From Nitrosomonadales bacterium (lineage in GTDB: Bacteria; Pseudomonadota; Gammaproteobacteria; Burkholderiales; SG8-39), in NCBI GenBank assembly GCA_005240145.1, contig SBAS01000088.1, forward strand, positions 68,925 to 112,716: a DNA stretch of 43,792 bases, in the 5' to 3' direction. The stretch's first letter is position 1. Every line of letters begins with the position of its first letter. A program made the position numbers and the translations under genes. The notes below the pieces were generated by a model. That model was not told the DNA's origin, did not search any database, and saw only the letters and a list, made by a program, of their open reading frames with translations. Below are positions 42,499-43,792 of the stretch, one piece after another.

Positions 42499-43034
42499 AG
42501 CGAAATAGCGGCGACGCCTGGCCTGAAGCGATCTTCAAGACGCTCAAGGATGCAGGTGTGCGGCAGGTGGGCTACGTAGCCGACGCGGGCCACAAGCGGC
42601 TCATCGAGCTGTGCCTCGCCGACAAAGAGATGCGCGCCGTGGTGCTGAGCACCGAGGAGGAGGGCATAGGCCTGACCGCCGGCGCGTGGCTGGGCGGCAT
42701 GCGCAGCGCGCTGCTGATGCAATCGAGCGGTGTGGGCAACTGCATCAATGCGTTGGGCACCACGCGGGAGTGTCGCTTCCCGCTGCTGATGCTGATCACC
42801 ATGCGCGGCCAGAAAGGCGAATTCAATCCCTGGCAGGTGCCGATGGGACAGGCGACGCCCACGGTGCTCGAGGCGATGGGGGTGGTGGTGCATGAGGCGA
42901 ACAGCGCGGAGGAGATTGCACCTTCGGTTGATGCCGCCGCGCGCCTCGCTTTCGGCAGCTACCAGGCGGTGGCGGTGCTGATCTCACAGGCCGTGATCGG
43001 CATCAAGAGTTTTCAGGAACAGGCGGCCCGATGA
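42495..43034 (+). CDS. ThDP-dependent decarboxylase, alpha (PYR) subunit
   Basis: A 179-residue protein with the pyrimidine-binding half of a ThDP enzyme: the catalytic Glu lies in VLSTEEEGIGLTAGAWLGGM (around residues 54-56), followed by LLMQSSGVGNCINALGTTRE. Size and split subunits fit ComD of sulfopyruvate decarboxylase, or the matching half of phosphonopyruvate decarboxylase. It starts inside the stop of the sulfite-oxidase gene and overlaps the beta-subunit gene by four bases, so all three are co-translated. Substrate is inferred, not shown. Confidence 0.83.
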   Translation: MKRNSGDAWPEAIFKTLKDAGVRQVGYVADAGHKRLIELCLADKEMRAVVLSTEEEGIGLTAGAWLGGMRSALLMQSSGVGNCINALGTTRECRFPLLMLITMRGQKGEFNPWQVPMGQATPTVLEAMGVVVHEANSAEEIAPSVDAAARLAFGSYQAVAVLISQAVIGIKSFQEQAAR

Positions 43035-43621
43035 AAGCCGCGCTGCATCGCCGGGAAGTGGTGGAATTTCTTCTGCGAGACAGGAAGGACCTGCTGGTGG
43101 TGGCAGGGCTGGGCTCCACGGCATGGGACGTCACAGCGGCGGGCGATTCGCCGCTCAATTTCCCGCTCTGGGGGGCGATGGGCAACGCGGCGATGTTCGG
43201 CCTCGGCCTCGCGCTCGCGCAGCCGAAGCGCCGAGTGCTGGTGCTCACCGGCGATGGCGAGATGTTGATGGGAATGGGCTCGCTCGCCACCATCGGCGTG
43301 CAGAAGCCGCGCAACCTGGCGGTGGTGGTGATCGACAACGAGCGCTACGGCGAAACCGGGATGCAGGCTACGCACACCGCCAGCGGCGTCGACCTCGCGA
43401 AAGTGGCCCAGGCTTGCGGCCTCCGTGTCGCCAGGCAGGTCCGCTCACTCGCGCAACTGTCGGCGCTGCGCAAGGCGATCCACTCCACGCGGGGCCCCGT
43501 CTTCGCGCAGGTGAAGGTCCGCGCGGAGAAGCTTCCGCTGGTGCTGCCGCCGCGCGACGGGGGCCTGCTTAAGTCGCGGTTTCGAAAGGCATTACTGGGA
43601 GAGGGCGCCGATCTTGCATAG
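43031..43621 (+). CDS. ThDP-dependent decarboxylase, beta (PP) subunit
   Basis: A 196-residue protein with the diphosphate-binding half. GDGEMLMGMGSLATIG (Gly74-Asp75-Gly76) and the following VVVIDNERYGETG make the GDG-x26-NE motif that binds Mg2+ and ThDP. LWGAMGNAAMFGLGLALAQP is also typical. With the preceding subunit it forms a complete decarboxylase, closest in layout to ComDE sulfopyruvate decarboxylase. A 106-base gap follows before the next gene. Confidence 0.85.
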   Translation: MKAALHRREVVEFLLRDRKDLLVVAGLGSTAWDVTAAGDSPLNFPLWGAMGNAAMFGLGLALAQPKRRVLVLTGDGEMLMGMGSLATIGVQKPRNLAVVVIDNERYGETGMQATHTASGVDLAKVAQACGLRVARQVRSLAQLSALRKAIHSTRGPVFAQVKVRAEKLPLVLPPRDGGLLKSRFRKALLGEGADLA

Positions 43622-43683
43622 CCTGGGAATTGCGTTGGCGTGATCCCTGCGGTCAACCCCCTGACCTGCGGCGCGTTATTCGC

Positions 43684-43705
43684 CTCGGTTCAGTCTCGAA
43701 CCGAG
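43684..43705. promoter_or_regulatory. Inverted repeat upstream of the last gene
   Basis: CTCGGTTC and GAACCGAG pair perfectly over eight bases with an AGTCTC loop, 22 bases before an ATG. No T-run follows, so it looks like an operator or leader hairpin, not a terminator. Confidence 0.4.
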
Positions 43706-43727
43706 TCCAAATACCAGGAGAAACAGC

Positions 43728-43792
43728 ATGCTCAATAAGTATCTGATCGTTGCGCTGGTGGCCTCGGCGTTTGCGGTGTCGGTCCAGGCGCA
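43728..43792 (+). CDS. Exported protein, N-terminal part (3' end outside window)
   Basis: The first 21 codons give LNKYLIVALVASAFAVSVQA after the Met, a standard Sec signal peptide with likely cleavage after the final Ala. A CAGGAG ribosome-binding site lies nine bases upstream. The mature protein lies outside the window, so the function is unknown. Confidence 0.7.
   Translation, partial: MLNKYLIVALVASAFAVSVQA

Noticed and set aside
1-43792. tRNA, rRNA, CRISPR array, prophage or complete insertion sequence
   Set aside because: I looked for regular repeats, transposase motifs and tRNA-like ends in the gaps and found none; the gaps are short apart from 22586-22967.

Overview
This is a high-GC chromosomal segment, roughly two-thirds GC by eye, of a Gram-negative bacterium that looks like a betaproteobacterium of Burkholderiales or Nitrosomonadales type. 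The lineage evidence is a classical porin ending in Phe, coq7 for ubiquinone, the housekeeping run OsmC / rplM-rpsI / bactofilin / erpA / anmK / M23 peptidase / tyrS, and rpe next to apaG and trpEGDC. The lineage is an inference from gene content. I saw no rRNA, tRNA, CRISPR array or complete insertion sequence.

Region 1 (2-12265, all +) is one tightly packed run, mostly with 1-4 base start/stop overlaps. It holds the end of a glycosyltransferase, two GT4-type glycosyltransferases, a COG4671-like glycosyltransferase, a polysaccharide-deacetylase-like protein and a small membrane protein. These are followed by a four-gene peptide-type ABC importer (fused double ATPase, binding protein, two permeases, as in YejABEF) and an acyltransferase-3 membrane protein.

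Region 2 (12299-16452) has a metallo-beta-lactamase-fold phosphodiesterase-like gene divergent from an ABC exporter-like protein of about 900 residues. That protein's nucleotide-binding domain has lost its canonical Walker A, Walker B Glu and H-loop His and carries an internal duplication. A stand-alone cyclic-nucleotide-binding protein follows, and a long bidirectional hairpin closes the unit. This is my best candidate for an undescribed system.

Region 3 (16454-21680) has apaG, rpe and trpEGDC. A 21-residue leader ORF with three Trp codons lies before trpE, next to an extended -10 promoter and a hairpin, and looks like a tryptophan attenuator.

Region 4 (21730-26477) is an accessory block. 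It has vapBC with a trailing MazE-like antitoxin that lacks MazF, a porin with a palindrome-rich upstream region, two different nucleotidyltransferase/HEPN modules in tandem, and a DUF433 antitoxin with what may be only a scrap of its partner.

Region 5 (26509-34698) is conserved core: ATP-grasp protein, coq7, OsmC, rplM-rpsI, a coiled-coil membrane protein, bactofilin, erpA, anmK, M23 peptidase and tyrS. Region 6 (34695-43792) has a lactonase-like MBL protein, a TRAP transporter (binding protein, small and large permease), a PatB/MalY-type C-S lyase, a VOC protein, a ChaC-like gamma-glutamylcyclotransferase, a sulfite-oxidase-family enzyme and a two-subunit ThDP decarboxylase resembling sulfopyruvate decarboxylase. 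Several of these handle sulfur compounds, so a link to organosulfur breakdown is possible but unproven. The window ends in the signal peptide of another exported protein.
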